From IMG/VR virus record IMGVR_UViG_3300024346_000015, positions 1-64,000 of that record: 64,000 nt of DNA; one strand, given 5' to 3'. Both the position numbers and the translations under genes were made by a program. Of this stretch, positions 23,565 through 33,370 are shown one piece after another. The notes under the pieces were generated by a model. That model made no database searches and was not told the DNA's origin. It saw only the letters and a list, made by a program, of their open reading frames with translations. This DNA comes from a virus. Positions within the stretch are counted from its first letter, which is position 1, and every line of letters starts with the position of its first letter.

Positions 23565-26500
23565 CAGTTCGTAAGTACAGTGTATAAGTCTCTACAGTGG
23601 ATGTACTTTGTCCAATTGTTGTTCCTGAGTAATTTCCTACAAAAGTTCTACCATAATCACCTGTGTAATCTGCGGTATAGTTTCCAAGGTAAGGTACGAC
23701 ATAATCGCCCGCATAGTTCCCTGTGAACGGAGTTATAGACTCTCTAGTATATGAAGATGTACGGAGTCTATTAAAATTACTGTTTCTCAATCTAGTATAT
23801 ATGGCCACAAAACCACGAGTATATACCGATGATCTATTTCTGGTATATGCGGAAACTCTGGTACGAGAATAATGAGCAACATAGTCTGCGGTATAGTTTC
23901 CGGTGAAATCACCTGCGTATGTACCAACACTTACTCTCAAGAAGTTTCCGACATACTCTCTTGCATAGTTGCCAGTATAGTTACCCGCAAAACTTGAGTC
24001 ACGAACACGTGTAAACCCGCCTGCGTAAGTTCCGGTCGCACCTACGAAGTTTGCGTAAGTACGGGATCTAGCATATGAAGAAGGTCTTGTTCTACTATAT
24101 GCAGATACTCTTGTGACGGTGAAGGCTGTTGTGTAATGAGATGTGTAATTACCTGTGTATTCACCAACAAAGGTTCTAGTGAAATCACCTGTATAGTTAC
24201 CACCAAACACTCTGGTGAAATTGCCTGTGTAGTTACCACCAAATAATCTAGTGAAGTTTCCTACATAGTTACCACCGAAGTTTCTACTATAGGCACCAGT
24301 GTATTCTCCAACAAAACCACGAGTATAGTTGCCAATGTAATCACCAGCAAAACTACGAGAATAACTAGATACTCTAGTCCTAACCGATGTTCTCGTATAG
24401 TTACTTCCGCGAACTCGCGAGTAAACACTAGTACGTGTACGAGTATAGGCTGACGGTCTATTTTCATTACGCAGTCTGGTTGAAGTACGAGCATAACTAC
24501 TCGATCGGACTCTAGTAAATAAAGACGTGTAATTTTCGATTCTGTTTCGTGCATAACTACTGGATCTGGTTCGTGCGTAACTACTGGATCTAGGCGTTAT
24601 ACGAGTTCTGGCGTATGCTGATGAACGAGTAACTGAACTGACACGTGTAGATATTCTTGTGTAGTTACCGACATAATCACCAGTATAATCTCCCGCAAAT
24701 GTTCTACCGTAGTTACCAATGAAGTCCCCGACAAATGCGCGAGAATAGTTACCAGTATAATCTCCCGCGAATGCACGAGCATAGTTACCAGTATAATCTC
24801 CACCGAAGACTCGACTATAGTTTCCTACAAAGGTTCTACCGTAGTTACCAATAAACGTTCTCTGATAATTACCAGTGTAATTACCGGCATAATCACCAAC
24901 GAAGCCACGGTTGTAGTTACCAACAAAACCACGCATATAGTTACCTACGTAGTTTCGACTGTAGGTACCAGTATAATCACCAACAAAACCACGTACATAA
25001 TTGCCAGTATAATTGAATACAGAATTTCGGGTTCTAGTATAAACCAGAGTTGACCCTCTAGCGCGAGTATACACACTTACTCGACTTCTGGTAGAGTTTG
25101 TAATTCTGGTTCGAGTATATGCACTATAACGTGTTCTAGTTGATGTACGAGTATAGTTACTATTCCTAGCACGAGACGATACACGAGTAGAGGTACGAAG
25201 ATAGTTACTGTTCCTAGTACGAGTTGATGTACGAACATAATTACTATTTCTAGTACGAGCTGAGATTCTCGTGGATGTACGAAGATAAGAACTATTCCTA
25301 GTGCGAGTCGATGTACGAGTATAATTACTATTTCTAGCACGAGATGATACACGAGTAGATGTACGGAGATAAGAACTAATTCTATTTCTAGTCGATGTAC
25401 GGAGGTAAGAACTAATTCTAGTGCGAGTCGATGTACGAGTAGATGTACGGAGATAAGAACTGACTCTACTATAATCGGTAATACGAGTTCGCTGATAAGA
25501 ACTTATTCTAGTACGAGTTGATGTACGAGTATAAGAACTGACTCTATTTCTTGCATACGCACCCGAATATGCACTGACTCTATTTCTAGTCGATGTACGA
25601 GTAGATGTACGGGTATAGTTTCTAGCACTAGTACGGGTAGATGTACGTGTATATGCACTACTTCTAGTACGAGTTGATGTACGAGTATATATGCTACTTC
25701 TGTTACGTGCGGACACTCTGGTCGAATAACGAAGATAGTTTCTTGTGCTAGTACGGGTAGATGTACGGAGATAACCAACAGTACGGTTAAACGATGTGTT
25801 CCGACTATAGTTACCTGTATAGTACGCAGTACCGCCTATATAATACAAGAAACGAGTGTAGTAGATTAGATTTGGATAGTAATATCTCGCAAAGGCTTGG
25901 GTTCGAGCGAATGATCCAGCCCTTGTGGATATACGTGTGTAAGCCGCGTTGCCAATATAATATGATGTTCTACTGTAATTACCAACGAAGTTACCGGCAA
26001 ATCCTCGAGCATAGTTACCAGTGTAATTACCAGTGTAATTACCGGCAAATAATCTACTAAAGTTACCGCCATAGTTACCGGCAAAGTTTCTACTAAAGTT
26101 ACCAGTGAAGTTACCGGCAAAGTTTCTGCCGTAGTTACCGATAAAATCGCCAGCGTAGTTTGCTACGAAAGTACGGCTGTAGGCACCAGTGTAGTTTCCT
26201 ACGTAAGTACGGTTGAAGTTACCAGTGAAGTTACCCGCGAAACCACGGTTATAGTTACCAACGAAGTTACCCGTAAATACTAATGTTCGGTTATAGTTAC
26301 CAGTGAAGTTACCAGCATAGTCGCCAACAAATCCTCGGTTGAAGTTACCCGTATAATTACCCGCGAAACCACGGTTGAAGTTACCAGTATAGTTACCAGT
26401 ATAGTCACCAACAAATCCTCGACCGAAGTTACCTAGATAGTTACCAGCAAATGCACGAGCGTAGTTACCAGTATAGTTACCAGTATAGTCACCAACGAAA

Positions 26501-29500
26501 CCTCTGAGGTAGTCGCCAGTATAGTTACCGCCAAATGCCCGAGCGTAGTTACCAGTGTAGTTACCCGTATAGTCGCCTACAAATCCTCGACCGTAGTTAC
26601 CCAGATAGTTACCGGAAAATTCACGAGCGTAGTTACCCAGAAAGTTACCGACATAATCACCAGCAAATGCACGAGTATAGTTACCTGTATAGGTTACTGA
26701 TCGACTATAGTTGCCGGTATAGGCCACTGTTCGTGAGGAGGTACGAGTATATGCACTGTTTCTAGTACGTGCATACGCACCACTATAACTACTAGGTCTA
26801 GTTCTAGCATATGCGGAAAGACGAAGACGAGTGTAAGCAGAGTTACGTGTACGTGCGGATGTACGAGTAGAGACTCTAGTATATGCACTGTTTCTATTTC
26901 TAGTATAAGAAGATGCTCTAGATCGAGTATATGCACTACTTCTATTACGTGTAGAGACTCTAGTGTATGCACTACTTCTATCACGTGTTGAGACTCTAGT
27001 ATATGAACTATTTCGAGGTGTTATACGAGTTCTAGCGTATGTACTAACTCGACCACGAGTACTTACTCTTTGTGACGTTCGGGTATAGTTGCCCGTATAA
27101 TCACCAGTGTAATATGCTATGAAGTTTCTGGTATAGTTACCAGCGAAATCTCCTACGTAGTTCCGACTATAGTTACCAATAAAGTTTCTGGAGTAGTTCC
27201 CTTCGAATGAACGTGTGAAGTCTCCGGTATAATCTCCACCGAAGTTCCGCGAGTAGTTACCGACATAGTTACCAGTATAATCCGCAACGTAGTTCCGGCT
27301 ATAATTACCAATATAGTTACGACTGTACTCTCCAGCGAAATTGCGACTATAGTTACCAACGTACTCACCAACGAAATTTCTGTTGTACGTCTCTACCCTA
27401 GTACGAGTTGATGTTCTAGCATATGCTGAAACTCTTGTTCTACTATAAACACCACTATATGATGAAATTCTGGTTCGGGTAAAGTCTGTTGTGTAGGCAC
27501 TGGTACGATCTCTAGTGAAGACAGTAGTATATGCGCTAGTGCGATTTCTGGTAGATACACGAGTGTAGTTACTGACTCGATTTAGAATAGATACTCTAGT
27601 CGAAGTTCTAGCAAAGTCACCAGTATAGTTACCGATGAACTCTCGTGAATAGTTTCCTACATAGTTTCGACTGTAATTGCCGACATAATTTGGTGCATAG
27701 TTACCGATGAAACTACTATCACGAGTTCGTGTGTAATCAGCTGAGAATGTTGAAAAACGTGACGCTAAGTAGTTACCCGTATAATTAGAGTTTCTCGGTG
27801 TTACACGATTTCTAAGGAAATTAGATGTTCTAGTTCTAGAATAGTTACCGACATAGTCTCGGCTATAGTTACCAACAAATCCACGACTATAATTACTGAC
27901 ACGTGTTCGAGAATAATCACCAGTGTAATCTGCGGTGTAATTACCTGTAAAGTCTCTATTGTAGTTACCAGTATAACTAGAGTTACGGATCCGTTGACTG
28001 GTACGAGTAAAGTTAGAATTTCTGGTACGTGCGAAGTCCCTTGTACTTACACTGGTGTAGTTGGATGCACGAGTTCTAGTATAGACGACATCACTCGTAT
28101 CTTTACGTGTATCGGTTGCCGTTCCTCTTACTGTCCATGTTCCAGATGCTGTCGGAGTACCTTGAGCGGAACTACGTAATTCGTATGATCCAATGTTACC
28201 TAAAGTTGCTCTACGGTTAGCTGCGAGTTGACCAAAGGTGAAACCCATTTGATAGTCAGTCATCTCACGGAAACCTTGGAAGGTTCCTGAATCATACCCA
28301 TCTTCAGCAAGAGTAGATGTCCAACCAACTATAGACTCTTCGTCCCCAGCAGTATCATTTACTCGTAACAAAACAGGTTTGTCGGATTCGAATTTCCACA
28401 GGTTGGCACCACCCGCAAACATTGCGACCGTGGATGCACCGTCCTGATCTCCGGATGCACCGCTTGCACCTGAACCATTGTTACCATTACGGGCAATTAA
28501 GTTGCTAGCATTCATATGGTGGTAATCTAGTACTACCCACTTGTCGTCTGTTGAATCATAATAAGAGACATGAACATTAGTGTCATCATCTCTCGCAACA
28601 AGACAATAATCCTTGAGTGAGTCACCCCAAGAGTAGGTGTTCGATAAGAACTCTTCAGGTAAACCTTGAGTTCCGTCAGAACCAGCACCGTCACCTACTT
28701 TAACTACAAAGACATTATGTGTGGTATCTGTAACGAGGTTGCCAGTGGCAGTTGACGGTACAGTGTTTACAGCTGTTCTCTCGTAAGAATTATACGAACG
28801 ATATACCACTTGTTTCATCGGTGGTATTTTGTACTTATCACCTTGTGCTTCTTTTACCGTAACGACAATATCTTTATTAGATGTAATAAACACGTACTGG
28901 TTATCGATTCCAGTAAATGTTTCGGATGTCACTGTGTTCGCACTTAACGATACGGTTCTAGTCGCAGTACCATTGATACCGTTTGTTTCATTTACAAAGA
29001 ACTCTACGGTACACGCTTCTTTTGCAAATAAGTAATATGTACTATCTCCGTATCTAGTCGATACGTTACCAAACTCTTGACCCCTTAGTGACCAAGGAAC
29101 CAAGACGTGTCCGCCATTATTTTGATGTAACTCAATAGGTCTGTCACCATAGTAACTTCGACCAGCAGTCACATTGAATGAACCTCTTTGTGGTTCAGTA
29201 CCAGTGATCGCTAGTGTACTGGTGGTACCGTTAGTCTGTTTCTCTGTAATGACAGTACTTGGATATATCGCAGAATATCTTACGCCAGTAGCACTTACCA
29301 TAACGATGGTTTCGTGGAGACCGTGATTTCTAACGTCAGTGGCATCAGTGTCATATGACTCTGTGTTACCCATCCAACTAAAGATCGCACGATTATTCGC
29401 ATCTGTGGTTGGGGGTGACGCTAAGTCGGTCTTCACATATAGGTTATAGTTGGTAGCCGCGAGAGTGTTGATTGAATCAGAGAACACTGATGATTGGTGT

Positions 29501-30072
29501 ACCGCCCAAGTATCACCATCACTAGGTGCAGATGTACCCAAGTAATATGTGCCGGGCCAAGTGTTAGTCGCAATGTAACTATTGATTCTATCCGAAAACG
29601 ATTCTGTCTCTGCAAATGTAGGTAGACGCATACCCTTTAGATCTGCATCAAATATCACGGGCCATTTGAATCCTGATTCAGGAAGACCGTTAGATACCAT
29701 TTTGTTATTTGCAGTTGAGATACTAGTGAACAATGGGTTCCTAGTAAATAGATCTGTTGTAGTTGTGGTTACAGATATGCTTGATGACGGGTGAGTACCG
29801 TCTGGTTGACCATATCGGGTATCAATATAGTTACCTATACTAGAACGATTGCCACTTACCGCAAGTGATCCGAATGCTCCGTTACCTATGTAACCAGTAT
29901 AGTTGTCATTTGCGTTTGGAGGAGAATACGACAGTATTTCCTTACCGGCAAGGTACGCTAATATCTGTTCCTGTGTCGGAGAATATTGCGCCAAATCATT
30001 CGCATCAAAGGCAGCGTTGCTGCCGCCTTGATACGATTCTTTGATTCTAATCGGTATATCAGAAAATGCCAT
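23560..30072 (-). CDS. Giant tetrapeptide-repeat (Tyr/Arg-rich) fibre protein
   Basis: 2170 residues. Residues 1 to about 660 are ordinary, fibre-like and beta-rich, ending in IGNIGSYELRSS.QGTPTA.G.W. From about 663 to 2145 the chain is nearly all 4-residue units of two kinds: G-N/D-Y/F-x with R-x-F-x (for example GNYT GNYA RAFA GNYL) and T-R-T-S/x-S-A-Y (for example TRTS TRTR SSAY). It is rich in Tyr, Arg, Asn, Thr, Ser and Gly and essentially free of Lys and Cys, so very basic. A short break near 25800-25960 (FARYYYPNLIYYTRFLYYIGG) interrupts the repeats. The C-terminus, TVETYTLYLRTA, is shared with the 1076-residue neighbour. Late promoter 30110-30117 drives it. A structural fibre role is inferred from position; the repeat type is not one I recognise. 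Confidence 0.8.
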   Translation of the reverse strand: MAFSDIPIRIKESYQGGSNAAFDANDLAQYSPTQEQILAYLAGKEILSYSPPNANDNYTGYIGNGAFGSLAVSGNRSSIGNYIDTRYGQPDGTHPSSSISVTTTTTDLFTRNPLFTSISTANNKMVSNGLPESGFKWPVIFDADLKGMRLPTFAETESFSDRINSYIATNTWPGTYYLGTSAPSDGDTWAVHQSSVFSDSINTLAATNYNLYVKTDLASPPTTDANNRAIFSWMGNTESYDTDATDVRNHGLHETIVMVSATGVRYSAIYPSTVITEKQTNGTTSTLAITGTEPQRGSFNVTAGRSYYGDRPIELHQNNGGHVLVPWSLRGQEFGNVSTRYGDSTYYLFAKEACTVEFFVNETNGINGTATRTVSLSANTVTSETFTGIDNQYVFITSNKDIVVTVKEAQGDKYKIPPMKQVVYRSYNSYERTAVNTVPSTATGNLVTDTTHNVFVVKVGDGAGSDGTQGLPEEFLSNTYSWGDSLKDYCLVARDDDTNVHVSYYDSTDDKWVVLDYHHMNASNLIARNGNNGSGASGASGDQDGASTVAMFAGGANLWKFESDKPVLLRVNDTAGDEESIVGWTSTLAEDGYDSGTFQGFREMTDYQMGFTFGQLAANRRATLGNIGSYELRSSAQGTPTASGTWTVRGTATDTRKDTSDVVYTRTRASNYTSVSTRDFARTRNSNFTRTSQRIRNSSYTGNYNRDFTGNYTADYTGDYSRTRVSNYSRGFVGNYSRDYVGNYSRTRTSNFLRNRVTPRNSNYTGNYLASRFSTFSADYTRTRDSSFIGNYAPNYVGNYSRNYVGNYSREFIGNYTGDFARTSTRVSILNRVSNYTRVSTRNRTSAYTTVFTRDRTSAYTTDFTRTRISSYSGVYSRTRVSAYARTSTRTRVETYNRNFVGEYVGNYSRNFAGEYSRNYIGNYSRNYVADYTGNYVGNYSRNFGGDYTGDFTRSFEGNYSRNFIGNYSRNYVGDFAGNYTRNFIAYYTGDYTGNYTRTSQRVSTRGRVSTYARTRITPRNSSYTRVSTRDRSSAYTRVSTRNRSSAYTRSRASSYTRNRNSAYTRVSTRTSARTRNSAYTRLRLSAYARTRPSSYSGAYARTRNSAYTRTSSRTVAYTGNYSRSVTYTGNYTRAFAGDYVGNFLGNYAREFSGNYLGNYGRGFVGDYTGNYTGNYARAFGGNYTGDYLRGFVGDYTGNYTGNYARAFAGNYLGNFGRGFVGDYTGNYTGNFNRGFAGNYTGNFNRGFVGDYAGNFTGNYNRTLVFTGNFVGNYNRGFAGNFTGNFNRTYVGNYTGAYSRTFVANYAGDFIGNYGRNFAGNFTGNFSRNFAGNYGGNFSRLFAGNYTGNYTGNYARGFAGNFVGNYSRTSYYIGNAAYTRISTRAGSFARTQAFARYYYPNLIYYTRFLYYIGGTAYYTGNYSRNTSFNRTVGYLRTSTRTSTRNYLRYSTRVSARNRSSIYTRTSTRTRSSAYTRTSTRTSARNYTRTSTRTSTRNRVSAYSGAYARNRVSSYTRTSTRTRISSYQRTRITDYSRVSSYLRTSTRTSTRTRISSYLRTSTRNRISSYLRTSTRVSSRARNSNYTRTSTRTRNSSYLRTSTRISARTRNSNYVRTSTRTRNSNYLRTSTRVSSRARNSNYTRTSTRTRYSAYTRTRITNSTRSRVSVYTRARGSTLVYTRTRNSVFNYTGNYVRGFVGDYTGTYSRNYVGNYMRGFVGNYNRGFVGDYAGNYTGNYQRTFIGNYGRTFVGNYSRVFGGDYTGNYARAFAGDYTGNYSRAFVGDFIGNYGRTFAGDYTGDYVGNYTRISTRVSSVTRSSAYARTRITPRSSSYARTRSSSYARNRIENYTSLFTRVRSSSYARTSTRLRNENRPSAYTRTRTSVYSRVRGSNYTRTSVRTRVSSYSRSFAGDYIGNYTRGFVGEYTGAYSRNFGGNYVGNFTRLFGGNYTGNFTRVFGGNYTGDFTRTFVGEYTGNYTSHYTTAFTVTRVSAYSRTRPSSYARSRTYANFVGATGTYAGGFTRVRDSSFAGNYTGNYAREYVGNFLRVSVGTYAGDFTGNYTADYVAHYSRTRVSAYTRNRSSVYTRGFVAIYTRLRNSNFNRLRTSSYTRESITPFTGNYAGDYVVPYLGNYTADYTGDYGRTFVGNYSGTTIGQSTSTVETYTLYLRTA
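23640..28085 (-). repeat. About 4.4 kb of degenerate 12-bp coding repeats
   Basis: This DNA encodes the tetrapeptide array of the 2170-residue protein. On the plus strand it appears as endless variants of accagtatagttacc and gtacgagtagatgtacg. The units are diverged rather than identical, with synonymous and conservative changes, which argues for long maintenance at protein level rather than recent slippage. Borders are approximate. Confidence 0.85.
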
Positions 30073-30097
30073 ATTGACCTGTTCACTCAGTTAGTTT

Positions 30098-30136
30098 AAA
30101 TCCTAATTCTATTTATACGATTTGGAATTAGGATTT
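30098..30136. other. 12-bp inverted repeat with late promoter in the loop
   Basis: Perfect arms AAATCCTAATTC (30098-30109) and GAATTAGGATTT (30125-30136) flank a 15-nt loop that begins exactly with the late promoter box (30110-30117). The right arm covers the stop codon of the 1076-residue gene at 30128-30130. It could be a terminator for that gene, an operator for the promoter, or a processing site. Confidence 0.75.
30110..30117 (-). promoter_or_regulatory. T4-type late promoter of the 2170-residue fibre gene
   Basis: Minus strand TATAAATAG, 38 nt upstream of the start at 30072, located in the loop of the inverted repeat. Confidence 0.8.
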
Positions 30137-33100
30137 TCTAACATATAGCGTATAAGTATCAATGACACTGGAAGTTGTTGAAACTGTTATCCCTGTGTAA
30201 TTACCCAAGAAAGATTGTGTTGAGTTAGTACCGAAAGCTCTGGTATAAGTTCCGGTGTAGTTACCCACATAGGTTTCTGAACATACTCTAGTATACTCAC
30301 CTATATATGTAGACACTCTATCTCGTGTGTAAGTAGATATTCTGTTTCTGGTAAACGGATTAAGAAGGTTCGTATAGTTACCGGCATAGTTACCAACGAA
30401 GTTTCTAGTATAATCACCAGTATAATTACCAGTGTAATCCGCAGTATAATCACCAGCATACGCAACCGTTCTGGTTCTAGTACTAGTTCGAAGGAAGTTA
30501 CCTACATAATCTTCGGTGTGATCAGTTACAAAATCTCCGACATAACTTGAAGCCCGTGTTCTAGCGAACGCGGAAGAACGTGTTCTCTCGTATGAAGATG
30601 TTCTTGGAGTAACACGAGTCCTTTGAAAGGTCGAGGTTCTTGATCGAGTACTGACTCGACTAGAAGGGGTCACACGTGTTCGTTGAAAATCTCTGGTATA
30701 ATCACCAGCGAAAGATCTAGAGTATCCGGATACGCGATTACGATTGTAATTACCAACGAAGTCTCTTGCGTATGAGGATATTCTGTTACCTGTAAAATCT
30801 CTTGAACTAGTACGAGTTGAAACGTAAACCTCTAAACGAGTAAATACATTGGCGTAGTTGGTATAGTTACCAACGAACCCTCTGCTATAACTGGATACAC
30901 GTTGTCTAGTGAACACGCTAGTACTATCTCTGGTACTGGTTCTGGTTGACGTTCGAGTAAATGCACTAAGTCGTTCTCTAGTGAATATCTGGTCACGTTC
31001 CCTAACGAACGCCCTAGTCGAAGAACGAGTCGAGGTTCTTTGGAAGTCTCTAGTACTGCTTCTAGTAAACGCATTTACATAGTTGACGTAATTACCAGTG
31101 AAGTTAACGTTGCCAGCGAAGTCCAATATAGCTGCATATTCACCAGCGAACATTCGTACAAAATTTCTACTAAAGTTACCGAGGAAACTGGTGGTCGTCA
31201 TGTTGTCGCCCAGAGCTTCATCACCAGTTGCACCAGAATATGTAATTGTACGAGCAGATGCTCTAGGATATGAGGGTATTCTTGCGAATTGTCCACCAGC
31301 GCCAGTATACACTGTCATTCTACCATAAGCGGGGCCAATATAGTTTGGCCCGACAAACGCTACGGGATAGTAAGTAGTTTGATAGAAACCACTTTGATAT
31401 CTCGAAAACGCTTGGTACCTAGTAAATACATTTTGACCAGCAGGAACGGTTATCCCGACTTCGACAGGCGCACCGCCACCATGAGGGCCTTGAACGGCAG
31501 TTACGTATGAAGTGAGACCTGTTGCTATCGCTCTTACTCTAACATATTGTTGACTGTATATAGAGTAACGACCTCTGGAGAAAGTCGATGACCGTGAAAA
31601 GGAACTTGCCTTGGCGCGAGTTCTGGTATATGCACGGGTAAAGTCGCCAATATATGCGTTGACGTAGTTAACGTAATTACCAGTGTAATTACCAGTATAT
31701 TGATTAACGTAGTTAGTATAGTTACCTGTGAAGTCACCTGTATAGTTACCAACAAAAACATTAACGTAGTTAGTATAGTTACCAGTATAGTTACCGGCAT
31801 AATCGCCAACAAAGTTACCAGTATAAGAGTCGGTTATTGTTCGTTGATAGTTACTAGTACGTGTTCTATTGAAGGTAGACGTGCGTTCCTTAGTAAAGTT
31901 ACCAGCGTAGTTACCCGCATAATAAACAGTATTAGTATTGGTGAAATCCCGCGAGTAAGTTGATTCGCGAATCGTGGTGTAGTTACCAACAAAAGTTCTA
32001 GAGTATGATGAATTGCGACTACGAGTAAAGGCTGATATTCTGTTACCTAAGAAGTTACCCGTGTAATTACCAGTGTAATTACCAACAAATGCGTTGATGT
32101 AGTTGGTATAGTTACCAACGAAGTTTCCTACGAAATTTCTGGAATAGTTACCCACATAACTTGACGCTCGGTTTCTATTGAATGACGAGTTTCGAGTAAC
32201 GGTTCGGTTACCTGTAAAGGTAGACGTTCGAGTAGTTGTATAGTTACCAGTATAGTTACCGGCATAATCGCCAGTGTAGTTACCAATAAAATTAGAATTT
32301 CTGAGTCGTGTCGATTCTCTGGTATAATTAGAATTACGTGTACGAAGGTAATTACCTACGTAGTTTCTAGTAAAATTCCCAATGAATCCTCGAGCGTAGT
32401 TACCAGTAAACGCATTAACAAAGTTGGTGTACTCACCAGTATAGTTACCTGTATAGAGTCCAATACTATCGTTAACATATTCTCCACTATAAGTCGATAC
32501 TCGACCAGTATAGTTGTTAAACGCATATGAAGATACGCGAGTACGAGTGTACTGTTTTGGAGTTAGATCGTTTCTAGTGTCGGTTGCACTACCTACAGAC
32601 TTCCAAACTCCGGTCGCAGTTGGAGTTCCTTGTGATGAACTACGTAATTCGTATGATCCAATGTTACCCGCGATTGCACGTCTAGTTTTAGCCCACTGAC
32701 CTAAAGTATACGTAAGGTTAGATTCACTAATCATTTGAATACCGTCATACCCATCACTATCTTGAATATGCGCTACGTCAATCGCTGTCGGTGAAGTCTG
32801 AGTGGTTCTCTGCCATATGTAATATGGGGTCTCTGAGTTATCCGTTCGAGTATCAGAGAACGCTTCGAACCTACTGGTATAATCAGAACCAGGCGAGTTT
32901 GCGCCTAGTTTGTAACACCCAAGATAGTCATTGGTTGCGATGATACTGTTCAGTCTATCGACAAGGACATTCATATCCGAATCAGCAAATTGGTGAATAC
33001 CTTCCTTGCCATTTTTGGTAGAATATGATACGGGTCGTTTGAATTTAGTATTACCGCCCGCCTCTACACCAGAGGTAGTAGCGGTACCGCCCAGTTGATA

Positions 33101-33358
33101 CAAATCTGACGTGACGGTTATGATATTAGTTCCGTCTACCGGATGGTCACCCACAGGTTCAAGATACTTTGTATCAATATGAGAACCCACTGATATTGCG
33201 TTAGACGTGGATGTATTTCTCAGATCGCCTACAGACGTACCGGCAGAGTTCTTCATCTGGATACCCGCTCGGTACGCTAGGTAATTTTCTTCTGAAGAAG
33301 TTATTTGTTGCAAATCACCATTTGCAGCCTTTAACTTCAGTACTAGATCTGTGGACAT
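30128..33358 (-). CDS. Second tetrapeptide-repeat fibre protein
   Basis: A 1076-residue paralogue of the downstream giant fibre. Residues 1 to about 270 are non-repetitive and share the IAGNIGSYELRSSSQGTPTATGVW block with it. About 275-1055 is the same GNYT/RTRN/TSTR tetrapeptide array, with an extra FTNYVNAF-type unit (GNYTNYVNAFVGNY) not obvious in the larger protein. The array is broken around 31180-31600 by a non-repeat segment with VQGPHGGGAPVEVGITVPAGQNVF and FVGPNYIGPAYGRMTVYTGAGGQ, resembling a glycine-rich tip domain. The C-terminus TYTLYVRKS matches that of the paralogue. It lies 12 nt after the 893-residue fibre gene and is probably cotranscribed with it. Confidence 0.8.
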   Translation of the reverse strand: MSTDLVLKLKAANGDLQQITSSEENYLAYRAGIQMKNSAGTSVGDLRNTSTSNAISVGSHIDTKYLEPVGDHPVDGTNIITVTSDLYQLGGTATTSGVEAGGNTKFKRPVSYSTKNGKEGIHQFADSDMNVLVDRLNSIIATNDYLGCYKLGANSPGSDYTSRFEAFSDTRTDNSETPYYIWQRTTQTSPTAIDVAHIQDSDGYDGIQMISESNLTYTLGQWAKTRRAIAGNIGSYELRSSSQGTPTATGVWKSVGSATDTRNDLTPKQYTRTRVSSYAFNNYTGRVSTYSGEYVNDSIGLYTGNYTGEYTNFVNAFTGNYARGFIGNFTRNYVGNYLRTRNSNYTRESTRLRNSNFIGNYTGDYAGNYTGNYTTTRTSTFTGNRTVTRNSSFNRNRASSYVGNYSRNFVGNFVGNYTNYINAFVGNYTGNYTGNFLGNRISAFTRSRNSSYSRTFVGNYTTIRESTYSRDFTNTNTVYYAGNYAGNFTKERTSTFNRTRTSNYQRTITDSYTGNFVGDYAGNYTGNYTNYVNVFVGNYTGDFTGNYTNYVNQYTGNYTGNYVNYVNAYIGDFTRAYTRTRAKASSFSRSSTFSRGRYSIYSQQYVRVRAIATGLTSYVTAVQGPHGGGAPVEVGITVPAGQNVFTRYQAFSRYQSGFYQTTYYPVAFVGPNYIGPAYGRMTVYTGAGGQFARIPSYPRASARTITYSGATGDEALGDNMTTTSFLGNFSRNFVRMFAGEYAAILDFAGNVNFTGNYVNYVNAFTRSSTRDFQRTSTRSSTRAFVRERDQIFTRERLSAFTRTSTRTSTRDSTSVFTRQRVSSYSRGFVGNYTNYANVFTRLEVYVSTRTSSRDFTGNRISSYARDFVGNYNRNRVSGYSRSFAGDYTRDFQRTRVTPSSRVSTRSRTSTFQRTRVTPRTSSYERTRSSAFARTRASSYVGDFVTDHTEDYVGNFLRTSTRTRTVAYAGDYTADYTGNYTGDYTRNFVGNYAGNYTNLLNPFTRNRISTYTRDRVSTYIGEYTRVCSETYVGNYTGTYTRAFGTNSTQSFLGNYTGITVSTTSSVIDTYTLYVRKS
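30190..32550 (-). repeat. About 2.3 kb of degenerate 12-bp coding repeats
   Basis: Repeat region of the 1076-residue fibre, interrupted at about 31180-31600 by non-repetitive sequence. Same unit types as at 23640-28085, so the two arrays are homologous and could recombine. Borders are approximate. Confidence 0.8.
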
Positions 33359-33370
33359 TCGGGTCTACCC

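Noticed and set aside
24042-27371. Many small frames of 60-100 residues within the repeat region
   Set aside because: They are other-frame readings of the 12-bp repeats (Val/Leu/Ile/Thr-rich) and have no start signals.
23640-28085. CRISPR array or non-coding tandem repeats
   Set aside because: Units are about 12 bp, diverged and in continuous reading frame over thousands of bases; there are no spacers.
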